A stretch of DNA of 41,703 nucleotides from Herminiimonas sp. (lineage in GTDB: Bacteria; Pseudomonadota; Gammaproteobacteria; Burkholderiales; Burkholderiaceae_D). Position 1 is the stretch's first letter. Each line of letters starts with the position of its first letter. This document shows positions 26,697-35,720 of this stretch, piece by piece. The stretch covers positions 1 through 41,703 of the forward strand of contig JAQGMR010000056.1 in the NCBI GenBank assembly GCA_028292265.1, written 5' to 3'. The notes beneath the pieces were generated by a model that was given only the letters and a program-made list of their open reading frames with translations, ran no database searches and was not told where the DNA came from. Position numbers and translations under genes: made by a program.

Positions 26697-28124
26697 ATGG
26701 CCAAGAATTTCGATGTAGTAGTGATAGGCGGCGGACCCGGCGGCTACATCGCGGCGATCCGTGCCGCGCAGCTCGGTTTCTCGACTACCTGTATCGACGA
26801 ATGGAAGAATGAAAAAGGCGGCCCGGCGCCCGGCGGCACCTGCACGAACGTGGGGTGCATACCGTCCAAGGCGCTGCTGCAATCGTCCGAGCACTTCGAG
26901 CATGCCGGACACGCCTTTGCCGACCACGGCATTGAGGTAAAGGGACTTGGACTGAACCTCGGCCGGATGCTTGGCCGCAAGGACACGGTCGTCAAGCAAA
27001 ACAACGACGGCATCCTGTTCCTGTTCAAGAAGAACAAGGTCGCTTTCTTCCACGGTCGCGGCTCCTTTGTGAAGGCCGAGGGAGGCGGGTATGAAATCGC
27101 CGTAGCCGGCGGCACGCCCGAGACCATCACTGCAAAGCACGTGATCATAGCAACCGGTTCGAACCCGCGCGCCTTGCCGAATGCGGCTTTCGACGAAAAG
27201 CTTATTTTGTCGAACACTGGCGCGTTGGCAATCGGCGAAGTGCCGAAGAAACTTGGCGTAATCGGTGCAGGCGTGATCGGGCTGGAAATGGGCAGCGTCT
27301 GGCGTCGCCTCGGCGCTGAGGTCACGGTGCTGGAAGCATTGCCGGCCTTCCTCGGCGCGGTCGACGATCAGATCGCGAAGGAAGCCAACAAGCTTTTCGC
27401 AAAACAGGGCCTTGCGATTCATCTTGGCGTCAAGATCGGCGCCGTCACTGCCGGCAACAACGATGTCACCGTCGAGTATGCCGACGACAAGGGCGCTGCA
27501 CAAAAAGCCGTGTTCGATCGCCTGATCATCTCCATCGGACGCATCCCCAACACAACCGGCCTGAACGGCGAAGCGGTCGGCCTGAAGCTGGACGAACGCG
27601 GCTTTGTGGCGGTCGACGATGCCTGCCGCACCAATCTGCCCAACGTGTGGGCAGTAGGCGATGTGGTGCGCGGTCCGATGCTGGCCCACAAGGCTGAAGA
27701 AGAGGGCGTAGCAGTCGCAGAGCGCATTGCGGGCCAACACGGCCACGTGAACTTCAATACCATCCCCTGGGTCATATATACGTCGCCGGAAATAGCCTGG
27801 GTCGGCAAGACCGAACAGCAGTTGAAGGCTGAAGGCGTGGCCTTCAAGGCCGGCACCTTCCCGTTCATGGCCAACGGCCGGGCGCGGGCACTGGGCGACA
27901 CTTCGGGCATGGTCAAGGTCTTGGCGGATGCGAGAAGCGACGAAATCCTCGGGGTGCATATCATCGGGCCGATGGCTTCGGAGCTGATATCAGAAGCGGT
28001 TGTTGCAATGGAATTCCGTGCTTCGTCGGAAGACATCGCGCGGATTTGCCATGCGCATCCGTCGTTGTCCGAGGCGACCAAGGAAGCCGCGCTTGCTGTA
28101 GACAAGCGGTCACTGAATTTTTAG
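26697..28124 (+). CDS. lpdA: Dihydrolipoyl dehydrogenase (E3 of the 2-oxoglutarate dehydrogenase complex)
   Basis: 475 residues. It reoxidises the dihydrolipoyl group of OdhB using FAD and NAD+. FAD binding is at [19 protein letters not shown]; the redox disulfide is in [19 protein letters not shown] binding is at [16 protein letters not shown]; the second FAD segment is NVWAVGDVV; and the C-terminal [15 protein letters not shown] carries the catalytic His-Glu pair. The start was placed at ATG 26697, directly before the FAD motif; an in-frame ATG at 26661 is possible. The position after odhB fits an odhL gene serving the 2-oxoglutarate dehydrogenase complex. Confidence 0.96.
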   Translation: MAKNFDVVVIGGGPGGYIAAIRAAQLGFSTTCIDEWKNEKGGPAPGGTCTNVGCIPSKALLQSSEHFEHAGHAFADHGIEVKGLGLNLGRMLGRKDTVVKQNNDGILFLFKKNKVAFFHGRGSFVKAEGGGYEIAVAGGTPETITAKHVIIATGSNPRALPNAAFDEKLILSNTGALAIGEVPKKLGVIGAGVIGLEMGSVWRRLGAEVTVLEALPAFLGAVDDQIAKEANKLFAKQGLAIHLGVKIGAVTAGNNDVTVEYADDKGAAQKAVFDRLIISIGRIPNTTGLNGEAVGLKLDERGFVAVDDACRTNLPNVWAVGDVVRGPMLAHKAEEEGVAVAERIAGQHGHVNFNTIPWVIYTSPEIAWVGKTEQQLKAEGVAFKAGTFPFMANGRARALGDTSGMVKVLADARSDEILGVHIIGPMASELISEAVVAMEFRASSEDIARICHAHPSLSEATKEAALAVDKRSLNF

Positions 28125-28163
28125 GCAGTCGAGGCTCGTTATGGAGTAGGCGGACGCCGCGAC

Positions 28164-28195
28164 TGGCGGCAAGACGGTCGGCATGGCAGCCGCCA
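28164..28195 (+). other. Weak inverted repeat after odhL
   Basis: TGGCGGC and GCCGCCA are complementary across an 18-base loop, followed by CTTTGG. It may be a weak end signal for the odh operon; no better terminator is visible before the lipoprotein gene. Confidence 0.3.
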
Positions 28196-28259
28196 CTTTG
28201 GCGTAGCCGGTTTCGGCGGGATTACGGCAACGGTGCCGGGCGATCATTCGGGAGGAAGC

Positions 28260-28685
28260 ATGAGCATGCGTTTCGTATGGCTGTTCCCGGTTTGCGCGAT
28301 GGGGTGCTTGCTGGCCGCATGCGCTGGTCCCGGCGTCGGCCGCAGCAATGGCAACGTGGTGGTGGAAGCCGCGTCGAACGGCCAGGCGCTGCCTGGCGCC
28401 CAGTGCACAGTGACGAACGGCGCGGGCCGATGGGAGGTTGTGACGCCCTCGAATGCGCCGGTTGGTAGCCCGGTTGGCGACTTGCGCATCATCTGTAACA
28501 AGCCCGGCTTTCGTACGTCGGAAGTGGTCTACCGACCTTCTGGCGGCGTGACACCCAATGTAGGCTTGGGCGTGGGTGGTGGCAGCGGGCATGTCGGCCT
28601 CGGCCTGGGCATCGGTGTCCCGGTGTTTGGCAGCATTGGTGAAGGATATCCATCGCGCGTGGTCGTGGAAATGAATCCGCAGTAG
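28260..28685 (+). CDS. Small outer-envelope lipoprotein of unknown function
   Basis: 141 residues. The N-terminus MSMRFVWLFPVCAMGCLL leads into the lipobox LAAC, so the mature protein begins at that cysteine. The residue after the Cys is Ala, which does not suggest inner-membrane retention. The middle part has two cysteines (GAQCTVTN and RIICNKPG) that could form a disulfide in a small beta-rich domain. The tail is Gly-rich with repeated VGLG-type segments. GGAGG lies 4 bases before the first ATG and 10 before the second (28266), so either start is possible. A terminator follows, so it may be transcribed alone or at the end of the odh unit. No family recognised. Confidence 0.75.
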   Translation: MSMRFVWLFPVCAMGCLLAACAGPGVGRSNGNVVVEAASNGQALPGAQCTVTNGAGRWEVVTPSNAPVGSPVGDLRIICNKPGFRTSEVVYRPSGGVTPNVGLGVGGGSGHVGLGLGIGVPVFGSIGEGYPSRVVVEMNPQ

Positions 28686-28726
28686 GGCAGCAGCAACGTA
28701 GTGCGTTGCCATGCGACGAGAAGGCA

Positions 28727-28753
28727 AGGGCGAGGGACTCTCGCCCTTTTTTT
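28727..28753 (+). terminator. Intrinsic terminator after the lipoprotein gene
   Basis: AGGGCGAG pairs perfectly with CTCGCCCT around a five-base loop, followed by a run of seven T. It separates the lipoprotein gene from zapE. Confidence 0.9.
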
Positions 28754-28797
28754 GGCGTGTAGCCTCTGGCGGCGCCTCATTAGAATAACGGTTGGCA

Positions 28798-29895
28798 ATG
28801 GACGTCAGGGAGTATTACCAGCACGCACTCGAGGAGCGTGACTTCACCGCGGATGCAGCGCAACACGCTGCCGTGGAACGCCTGCAACTCGCCTATGAAG
28901 AATGGGTTGCATATCGTTCGCGCCGCTCGACTTCGCTCAAGCGCCTGATCAACCGGCCGGACGTGCCGCGCGGGGTTTATTTGTGGGGCGGAGTCGGTCG
29001 CGGCAAGTCGTTCCTGATGGACAGCTTCTATCTGGTCGTGCCGGTCGTCCGCAAGACCAGGCTGCATTTCCACGAATTCATGCGCGGGGTGCATCGCGAA
29101 CTGGACGAATTGAAGGGCATCGCCGATCCCCTGAACGAAGTCGCGCGGCGCGTTGCGAAAAAATATCGGCTGATCTGCTTCGACGAGTTCCACGTGTCTG
29201 ACATCGCCGATGCAATGATCCTGTACAACCTGCTCAAGGCGCTGTTCGACAATGGCGTTTCTTTCGTCATGACCTCAAACTACGTCCCCGAAAAGCTGTA
29301 TCCGGACGGACTGCATCGCGACCGCATGCAGCCTACCATCGCCTTGCTGCGTGAGAAAATGGATGTTCTCAACGTTGACGCGGGCGTCGACTATCGCAAG
29401 AGGGCGATGCAACAGGTCGAGGCGTATCACACGCCGCTCGGCGCGGTGGCCGACAAGGCGTTGCGCGACACCTATGCACGGCTGGCGGAAACCGCCGACG
29501 AAGATCCGCGCATACGCATAGAAGAACGCGAAATCAAATGCCTGCGACGTGCCGGGAGCGTGATCTGGTTCGATTTCGCGACGCTGTGCGGCGGGCCCCG
29601 TTCCCAAAACGATTACCTGGAAATCGCGCATCGATTTCACACTGTTATCCTGTCCGGCATACCGCAAATGTCGGCGGCCATGTCGTCGGAAGCGCGTCGC
29701 TTTACCTGGCTGATTGACGTGCTGTACGATCACAAAGTAAAAATGGTGATGTCGGCCGAGGTCGCGCCGGAAGCGTTGTACACCGAAGGCATGCTTGCTG
29801 GAGAGTTCCACCGCACGGCGTCGCGCATTATCGAAATGCAGTCGCACGAGTACATGGAAAGCGACCGCCGCGACGTCAGCCAGGGAATATCTTGA
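28798..29895 (+). CDS. zapE: AFG1-like ATPase, cell-division protein ZapE
   Basis: 365 residues from ATG 28798 (a TTG two codons upstream is also possible). It is a P-loop ATPase of the AFG1/ZapE family. In E. coli ZapE associates with the division ring and affects FtsZ under stress; mitochondrial AFG1 relatives act in protein quality control. Walker A is WGGVGRGKSFLMD, Walker B is ICFDEFHVSD, and the sensor-1 region is FVMTSNYVPEKLY. The C-terminal FDFATLCGGPRSQNDYLEIA is also typical. There is no good ribosome-binding site. The stop codon overlaps the TTG start of the next gene. Confidence 0.92.
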   Translation: MDVREYYQHALEERDFTADAAQHAAVERLQLAYEEWVAYRSRRSTSLKRLINRPDVPRGVYLWGGVGRGKSFLMDSFYLVVPVVRKTRLHFHEFMRGVHRELDELKGIADPLNEVARRVAKKYRLICFDEFHVSDIADAMILYNLLKALFDNGVSFVMTSNYVPEKLYPDGLHRDRMQPTIALLREKMDVLNVDAGVDYRKRAMQQVEAYHTPLGAVADKALRDTYARLAETADEDPRIRIEEREIKCLRRAGSVIWFDFATLCGGPRSQNDYLEIAHRFHTVILSGIPQMSAAMSSEARRFTWLIDVLYDHKVKMVMSAEVAPEALYTEGMLAGEFHRTASRIIEMQSHEYMESDRRDVSQGIS

Positions 29896-30944
29896 ACACG
29901 AAACAGACCGGTTTGAAAACTTGGCTTCGGATTGCGGGCACGGCCGCGATATTGCCGCTACTTTTGCATGGCGTCGACGCGTCCGCGCAAGGGGTTGCGC
30001 CGGCATCGCGGGGCGCGGTTACCGAAGCGGCTACCAAAGAAGCGGTTACCAAAGCGCCTGCTCCTGAACTGCGGGGGCCAGCGTCCTCCAACGTGGCAAA
30101 GCCGCCGCCAGTGGATGCGGCAGCCACCGGTGCTCGCGGTCCGGGTGCCACATCAGACTTGGCACAACCGTCCGCTTCAGCAGGGGACCAGGCCAAACCC
30201 AAGGCGCCTGCACGCCAGCCGCCCATACCACCCATCGATGTACCAAAGCGCTATCCGCCCGGTACGATAAAGGATCCGGACCGTGCCGACGCCGCATTGG
30301 CTGATATAACGGCCCAACAGGAATGGGTAGACAGCCAGTACATCAACGACCAGCGCGCTTGCTACCCAAAGTTTTTCACCACGAGTTGCCTTGAGGCGGC
30401 ACGCGAGCGGCATCAGGCGGCAACCGTTGTGCTGCGACCGGTGGAGGTGGAAGCGAACGCCTTCCTGCGGCGCTACAAGGTGCAACAGCGTGACTTGGCA
30501 CTGGCGCAGCGTCGGGATGAAGACGAGGCCGACCGGGCGCGGCGCGAGCAGGCGCAAAAGGAGCGCGAGACGAAGTTGGCGAACAATGCCAGCGACAAGG
30601 CACGCAAGGCCGGACAACCAGCGGCCGTACCGGACAACCGGGTTGCGCGCCACGAAGAGCGGATGCGCAAGGACCGTGAGGATGAGGCCGCAAACGCAGG
30701 CAAGCGGGCCGCCAATGCCGCAGCCTTTGAGAAGAAGCGGCTGGAATCTGAACAACGGCAAAAGGAAGTCGCGACCAAGAAGCTTGAAAAGGACCGCGAA
30801 CGCGCAGAGAAAGCTGCCGCGGCGGCGAAGTCGGCCGCTGCGCAACCTGGCGCTGGCTCTAAACCGGCTGCTCCTTCAGTTCCGGGCGCTACAGTCCCGG
30901 TTGCACCGGCCCCGCCGGCTGTACCTGTCGCGCCGAAGCCCTGA
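29892..30944 (+). CDS. Secreted Ala/Pro- and charge-rich coiled-coil protein, unknown
   Basis: 350 residues. The start is TTG 29892, whose TTGA overlaps the zapE stop; AGGGA lies 5 bases upstream. A signal peptide (WLRIAGTAAILPLLLHG, likely cut near ASAQG) sends it to the periplasm. Residues 35-115 are Ala/Pro/Thr-rich and contain a short internal repeat (EAATKEAVTKAP). Residues 120-165 are more structured and hold two cysteines (RACYPKFFTTSCLEAAR) that could pair. Residues 175-310 are a long charged, Arg/Glu/Lys/Ala coiled-coil. The tail is Pro/Ala/Val-rich. I do not recognise a family; tight coupling to zapE suggests a shared role in the cell envelope or division, which is inference only. 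Confidence 0.8.
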   Translation: MNTKQTGLKTWLRIAGTAAILPLLLHGVDASAQGVAPASRGAVTEAATKEAVTKAPAPELRGPASSNVAKPPPVDAAATGARGPGATSDLAQPSASAGDQAKPKAPARQPPIPPIDVPKRYPPGTIKDPDRADAALADITAQQEWVDSQYINDQRACYPKFFTTSCLEAARERHQAATVVLRPVEVEANAFLRRYKVQQRDLALAQRRDEDEADRARREQAQKERETKLANNASDKARKAGQPAAVPDNRVARHEERMRKDREDEAANAGKRAANAAAFEKKRLESEQRQKEVATKKLEKDRERAEKAAAAAKSAAAQPGAGSKPAAPSVPGATVPVAPAPPAVPVAPKP

Positions 30945-30994
30945 CGTCCCCGGTTCTACACTGCCATCCCCGGTCCAGCAGGCGCGCTGCCGGT

Positions 30995-31807
30995 CTACAG
31001 TCCCTGCACGGTGGGCAGCACCTTTGGCGGCTTGTAAGCCGGCGGTTCCTTTGCAACGGGCGACAGTTTTACGATCGCCAGCGTGCAGTTGTCGGCATTG
31101 GTGCCCTCGGTACGCTCCCGAGCCTTTCGAATCAGCATTTCGGATGCCGCCCGTGGCCCCTGGCCAGCGATTGCCACGCCGAGTTCCGAGTCTTCAAAGT
31201 GGTGCCATAAACCATCGGAGCACAGGAGGAAAGCGTCTCCCGGCTTCAGGCCATGGCACTCCCCATGGGTAACAAACAACTTCTCCGTGGTGCTGCCAAG
31301 CACGTTGGTCAGAAGACTGGCAAGGCGGTGGTCTTTTGCTTCTTCAGGCTGAAGCTTGCCGGAGGCGATCAGTTTTTCGACATAGGAATGGTCCACTGTC
31401 CGTGACGCGACGTTCGGTCCGTCGAAATGGTATAGCCGCGAATCACCAGCATGGGCCCAATAGGCAGACCCGTCGGCGGTCAGCACCAGCAGCACGATTG
31501 TGCTGTGTGGCTGTATCTCGGCCGTAATTGCAGAGAGGTTAATGACCGTGTGGGCTTCCGTTGCGATGTTGTGCAGCATCACGCCGATGTCCTCGCCGGG
31601 CGAGAAAAGCTCGAAATTCTGCCGCGCCGTACCAATAACCTGTTCCGCAGCCTGCGCACCACCGGTCAGGCCGCCCATGCCATCCGCCAATACCGCCATC
31701 ATGAAGCCGGGCGCCTTGGGAGCGCCGAACAAGGCGACGCGATCCTGTTGTTCTGTGCGCGCGCCGATGTGCTGGCCGGTTGCAGCTTCGATCTTGTATT
31801 GGCTCAT
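30995..31807 (-). CDS. PP2C-family serine/threonine phosphatase
   Basis: 270 residues, soluble, with no signal peptide. Metal-binding and catalytic motifs are intact: IGARTEQQDR near the start, LADGMGGLTGGAQAA, AHAGDSRLYHF, LLCSDGLWHHF, and TNADNCTLAIV with the last metal Asp. It removes phosphate from Ser/Thr in proteins. No partner kinase gene is in the window. It runs convergently towards the coiled-coil gene with only 50 bases between, and no clear terminator there. It is divergent from the DUF465 gene. The upstream ribosome-binding site is weak. Confidence 0.92.
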   Translation of the reverse strand: MSQYKIEAATGQHIGARTEQQDRVALFGAPKAPGFMMAVLADGMGGLTGGAQAAEQVIGTARQNFELFSPGEDIGVMLHNIATEAHTVINLSAITAEIQPHSTIVLLVLTADGSAYWAHAGDSRLYHFDGPNVASRTVDHSYVEKLIASGKLQPEEAKDHRLASLLTNVLGSTTEKLFVTHGECHGLKPGDAFLLCSDGLWHHFEDSELGVAIAGQGPRAASEMLIRKARERTEGTNADNCTLAIVKLSPVAKEPPAYKPPKVLPTVQGL

Positions 31808-31925
31808 GGGTCCGGGTAGATTAAACTTCGTTTTGGTCGCCGCGGAAACATCATAGCTTCTGTGGTGGTTCCACCATGGCCCGCCGGGCCGGCACGATGA
31901 CTTCTACGGCAATATATCTGAAAAC

Positions 31926-32123
31926 ATGACACCCGAAGAACTGCGTCGTCGGATTATCGAGCTTGAAGTGGAACACAGCGACCTGAACGCCGTTATCGAC
32001 GTCCTGATCTGCGATCCACGACATGAAGAGCTGCAGCTGCGACGTTTAAAGAAACGCAGACTCCAGCTGAAAGACAACATAACCTTGCTGAAGATGCAAC
32101 TGGTCCCGGACATACCGGCCTGA
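31926..32123 (+). CDS. DUF465 / YdcH-like small protein
   Basis: 65 residues, almost entirely helical. MTPEELRRRIIELEVEHSDL followed by DPRHEELQLRRLKKRRLQLKD and a final helix is the DUF465 (YdcH/SlyX-like) pattern; the function is unknown in the family. The visible ribosome-binding site is poor. It is followed by a 13-bp repeat array before the helicase gene. Confidence 0.85.
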   Translation: MTPEELRRRIIELEVEHSDLNAVIDVLICDPRHEELQLRRLKKRRLQLKDNITLLKMQLVPDIPA

Positions 32124-32180
32124 GCGCGATACGGCAGAGTGCGCCATATCGCGGCGCACTCCTGCCTTCGGACGCGTCTT

Positions 32181-32271
32181 GTCGCCACCTTATGTTGCCA
32201 CCTTACGTCGCCATCGTGCGTTGACACCTTACGTTGCCACCGTACTTCGCCACTGTACCTCGCCACCCTAA
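32181..32271. repeat. 13-bp tandem-repeat array before the helicase gene
   Basis: Seven consecutive 13-base units based on GTTGCCACCTTAC at 32181, 32194, 32207, 32220, 32233, 32246 and 32259. Every unit keeps a core like (G/T)CGCCAC or TTGCCAC. It fills the gap between the DUF465 gene and the helicase gene and ends 18 bases before the furthest upstream helicase start. Confidence 0.9.
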
Positions 32272-32289
32272 CCATCGTAATTTTCTTGA

Positions 32290-34479
32290 TTGCCCATTTC
32301 AAGACCGTCACTCCGGGCCACTTTGACCACTGCTATCGCTCCTTCTAACGCGCATGAAGATGCTGTCCCCGGTTCTCCGGGCACGGGCGCGTCGCCGCCT
32401 GCCACGGATGTCGTTGTCATTTCCACAGCCGTGAGCGGGGCTGGGCCGAACCCGGCCAGTCAAGCCGCAAGCTTGCCAGAGGAATCTGATACCGGAATAC
32501 ACGACGACGATGTCGAGCGCCTCTTCCACGCGAACGGCCCGCTTGCGAGCGCCGTATCTGGTTTCCGACCGCGGACCTCTCAAACGGAAATGGCAAAGGC
32601 GATCGCGCGCGCCATATCCGGGCAGGACACGCTGCTGGCCGAAGCCGGCACCGGTACCGGAAAGACCTTCGCCTATCTCGCGCCCGCGCTGCTCTGGGGC
32701 GGCAAGGTTATTATTTCAACCGGCACCAAGAACCTGCAGGACCAACTCTTCCTGCGTGACATTCCAACGGTCCGCAAGGCGCTCAATGCGCCGGTCTCGG
32801 TCGCGCTGTTGAAGGGCCGCTCCAACTATGTTTGTCATTTCCACCTCGAACGCACGCTGCAGAACGGGCGGCTGACGTCGCGCGACGATGTCAGCCATCT
32901 GCGCGAGATTTCCCGCTTCATCAAGACCAGCTCAACAGGCGACAAGGCTGAACTTGCGCGCGTGCCGGAAACGGCCCTGATCTGGAACCTCGTTACCTCC
33001 ACCCGCGACACCTGCATGGGCGCCGAGTGCCAGTATTACCAGGACTGCTTCGTCATGAAGGCGCGCAAGGAAGCGCAGCAGGCCGACGTCGTCGTGGTGA
33101 ACCACCATCTGTTCTTCGCGGACGTTGCGCTGAAGGACACCGGCGTGGCCGAGCTTCTGCCGTCGGCCAACACCATCGTCTTCGATGAGGCACACCAGTT
33201 GCCGGAAACAGCGACGCTCTTCTTCGGCGAAAGCGTGTCCACGTCGCAGGTCCTGGAACTGTGCCGCGATGTGCTGGCCGAGGGACTATCCCATGCACGC
33301 GACGGCGCTGACTGGGCCAAACTGATTTCGCCGGTCGAGCGCGCCACCCGTGACTTGCGGCTCACTTTTCCGCAGGATGTGGTGCGCCTCGCCGTGCCGC
33401 AGATTGCATCGTCCAGCCCCTTCTTCCCGGCGCTCGAAAAACTGAAGGAAGAACTGCATGCAATGATCGCCACGCTCGAAAGGCAGGCCGAGCGCGCCGA
33501 GACAATTGAGCAGTGCCATGTGCGTGCCGTTGAACTGGCAACGCGACTCGGCGCCTGGAACAGCGCCGGCGCCGAGCCCGACCCGGACTACGTTCTATGG
33601 GTCGAAGCCTATTCGTCCTCGCTGCAGCTGCATCGCACGCCGCTGTCGATAGCGCCGATCTTCAGCAAGCAGCGCGAAGGAGCGTCCCGCGCCTGGATAT
33701 TCACCTCCGCCACGCTGGCCGTAAAGAACGACTTCAAGCATTACGCCGCCCAGATGGGTTTGACCGATGTCCCGGCCCGTGTCTGGCCAAGCCCTTTTGA
33801 CTATGCCAGGCAAGCATTGCTGTATGTGCCGCAAGCCATGCCTCAACCGAATGCGCCGGACTACACCGATGCGGTGCTGGACGCGGCCTTGCCGGTGATT
33901 GAAGCCGCGGGTGGACGTGCCTTTTTATTGTGCACCACGCTGCGCGCTGTCAACCGCGCGGCGGAGCGGCTTAGGCGGGAATTCGAGGAAAGAAAATTGC
34001 CGTTTCCGCTGCTGGTGCAGGGCGAAATGGGGCGTACTGAACTGCTCGACCGCTTCCGTGCGGCTGGCAATGCGGTGCTGGTGGGCAGCCAAAGTTTTTG
34101 GGAGGGCGTGGACGTGCGCGGCGAAGCGCTGTCTTTGGTCATCATCGACAAGCTGCCGTTTGCACCGCCGGATGATCCGGTACTTGCGGCGCGCATTGCC
34201 GCCATGGAGGCGAAGGGACTGAACGGCTTCATGCATCATCAACTGCCGGAAGCCATCATCAACCTGAAGCAGGGCGCCGGCCGCCTGATTCGCGATGAGA
34301 CTGATCGCGGTGTGCTGATGATTTGCGATCCGCGCCTCATCACCAAGCCCTATGGACGTCGCATCTGGCAAAGCCTGCCGCCCTTCAGTCGCACGCGCGA
34401 GTTGTCCGCCGTGCAGGCTTTCCTGGCGGGTGGCGAAGCACCTGCCGCTGAGCCCCAACAGGACTCCAGCCCGCGGTAG
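32290..34479 (+). CDS. DinG/YoaA-type iron-sulfur DNA helicase
   Basis: Up to 729 residues, superfamily 2 helicase of the XPD/DinG group that unwinds DNA in repair. Walker A is EAGTGTGKTFAYL; motif Ia STGTKNLQDQL; the iron-sulfur cysteines are in SNYVCHFHLER and CMGAECQYYQDCF (four in total); the DEAH box is IVFDEAHQLPE; late motifs include FTSATLA, GSQSFWEGVDV and LKQGAGRLIRDE. The complete cysteine set argues for an active Fe-S enzyme closer to YoaA than to an exonuclease-fused DinG. The start is uncertain: TTG 32290 is the furthest left, but the first ~75 residues are low-complexity and homologous sequence seems to begin near DDVERLFHANGPL, so a later TTG/GTG start is possible. No gene symbol is claimed. 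Confidence 0.9.
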   Translation: MPISRPSLRATLTTAIAPSNAHEDAVPGSPGTGASPPATDVVVISTAVSGAGPNPASQAASLPEESDTGIHDDDVERLFHANGPLASAVSGFRPRTSQTEMAKAIARAISGQDTLLAEAGTGTGKTFAYLAPALLWGGKVIISTGTKNLQDQLFLRDIPTVRKALNAPVSVALLKGRSNYVCHFHLERTLQNGRLTSRDDVSHLREISRFIKTSSTGDKAELARVPETALIWNLVTSTRDTCMGAECQYYQDCFVMKARKEAQQADVVVVNHHLFFADVALKDTGVAELLPSANTIVFDEAHQLPETATLFFGESVSTSQVLELCRDVLAEGLSHARDGADWAKLISPVERATRDLRLTFPQDVVRLAVPQIASSSPFFPALEKLKEELHAMIATLERQAERAETIEQCHVRAVELATRLGAWNSAGAEPDPDYVLWVEAYSSSLQLHRTPLSIAPIFSKQREGASRAWIFTSATLAVKNDFKHYAAQMGLTDVPARVWPSPFDYARQALLYVPQAMPQPNAPDYTDAVLDAALPVIEAAGGRAFLLCTTLRAVNRAAERLRREFEERKLPFPLLVQGEMGRTELLDRFRAAGNAVLVGSQSFWEGVDVRGEALSLVIIDKLPFAPPDDPVLAARIAAMEAKGLNGFMHHQLPEAIINLKQGAGRLIRDETDRGVLMICDPRLITKPYGRRIWQSLPPFSRTRELSAVQAFLAGGEAPAAEPQQDSSPR

Positions 34480-34495
34480 CAGAGCCGAGTGCCGT

Positions 34496-34510
34496 GCCTG
34501 GCCGCCAGGC
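34496..34510. terminator. Short palindrome between the converging helicase and reductase genes
   Basis: GCCTGGC and GCCAGGC flank a single C (functionally a five-base-pair stem), in the 35-base gap between convergent genes. T-content on either side is modest, so it is a weak bidirectional end signal at best. Confidence 0.35.
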
Positions 34511-34514
34511 CTTG

Positions 34515-35495
34515 CTACCTTTGCGGCTGTATCACGACCTTGCCGGTGACCTTGCGCGCCGCCATGTCGTTCAAGGCCTTTGGCGTGTCGATCAGTGCAT
34601 AGCGACCTGAAATGTGCGGCCGGATTTTTCCGGCAGCCAGCCAGCCCATGAGTTCCTGCATCGCCGCCAGATTGGCCTTTGGCTCGCGACTGGCGAAGTC
34701 ACCCCAGAAAACGCCGACCAGCGATGCGCCCTTCAAGAGCATCAGGTTGGCCGGCAGCCGTGGGATTTCGCCATTGGCAAAGCCAACGACCAGGTAGCGG
34801 CCGCGCCAGGCGATGGAGCGGAAGGCGGGTTCGGCATACTGGCCTCCGACCGGGTCATAGATCACGTCTGGACCCTTGCCGTCGGTTGCCGCCTTGATCG
34901 CGCCGCGCAAGTCTTCGGTACTGTAGTTGATGGTGGCATCCGCGCCATGCTGTCGGCAAATCTCGAGCTTCTCATCGCTGGACGCGGCGGCGATAACGCG
35001 CGCACCAAGCGCCTTGCCGATCTCGATGGCGGCCAGGCCAACGCCGCCAGCGGCGCCGAGCACCAGCATGGTTTCCCCGGCCTTGAGTTGGGCGCGGTCC
35101 ACTACCGCGTGATGCGAAGTCCCGTAGGTCAGCGTGATAGCCGCGGCGGTGTCAAAGTCCATCCCGGGCGGCACGGGCATCACTGCTTTTTCCGGCACGG
35201 CGACTTGCTGCGCAAACGCACCCTGTCCAACAAATGCGATGACGCGGTCTCCTACTTTGGTACGGGTCACGCCTTCGCCCACCGCGCGCACCACGCCGGA
35301 GAGTTCGCTGCCTGGCGTAAAAGGCAGCGGCGGCTTGACCTGGTATTTGTTCTGGATAATCAGCACATCGGGAAAGTTGACGCCCGCCGCCTGCACATCG
35401 ATCGCAACCTGGCCCGGCCCGGCGACGACATCAGGCAAATCTTCTACTACCAGCGTATCGGGCAAACCCCAGGCTTTGCAGACGACGGCTTTCAT
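34515..35495 (-). CDS. NADPH:quinone oxidoreductase family protein (zinc-independent MDR)
   Basis: 326 residues. It is a medium-chain dehydrogenase/reductase of the quinone-reductase branch. The N-terminal GroES-like domain (MKAVVCKAWGLPDTL, AGVNFPDVLIIQNKY, FTPGSELSGVVRAVGEGV) lacks the zinc-binding cysteine set. The Rossmann domain has the NADPH motif LVLGAAGGVGLAAIEIGKALG followed by IAAASSDEK. It probably reduces quinones or enones with NADPH; the substrate is unknown. GGAG 7 bases upstream supports ATG 35495; the frame is open upstream to 35564. It is divergent from surE across 225 bases. Confidence 0.9.
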   Translation of the reverse strand: MKAVVCKAWGLPDTLVVEDLPDVVAGPGQVAIDVQAAGVNFPDVLIIQNKYQVKPPLPFTPGSELSGVVRAVGEGVTRTKVGDRVIAFVGQGAFAQQVAVPEKAVMPVPPGMDFDTAAAITLTYGTSHHAVVDRAQLKAGETMLVLGAAGGVGLAAIEIGKALGARVIAAASSDEKLEICRQHGADATINYSTEDLRGAIKAATDGKGPDVIYDPVGGQYAEPAFRSIAWRGRYLVVGFANGEIPRLPANLMLLKGASLVGVFWGDFASREPKANLAAMQELMGWLAAGKIRPHISGRYALIDTPKALNDMAARKVTGKVVIQPQR

Positions 35496-35720
35496 TTTCA
35501 GTCTCCTTGTTGTAATCCGATGGCGTGCGTTTGCGCAGTGCGTTACTAGTCCGCGCCGACGCATTCAGAGAGGGCAGGCCGGCGGCCGGTCGCTCGAGCG
35601 ACAGCTTGACGCCGGGACGCTTCGCCCGCCTGAGAAGAACGCTCGCAATATTTGCGGATTATGCCGCATATTGGATACAGACGATCCGCTCCCGCCAAGG
35701 GCTTCGGTTAAAATCTGCAC

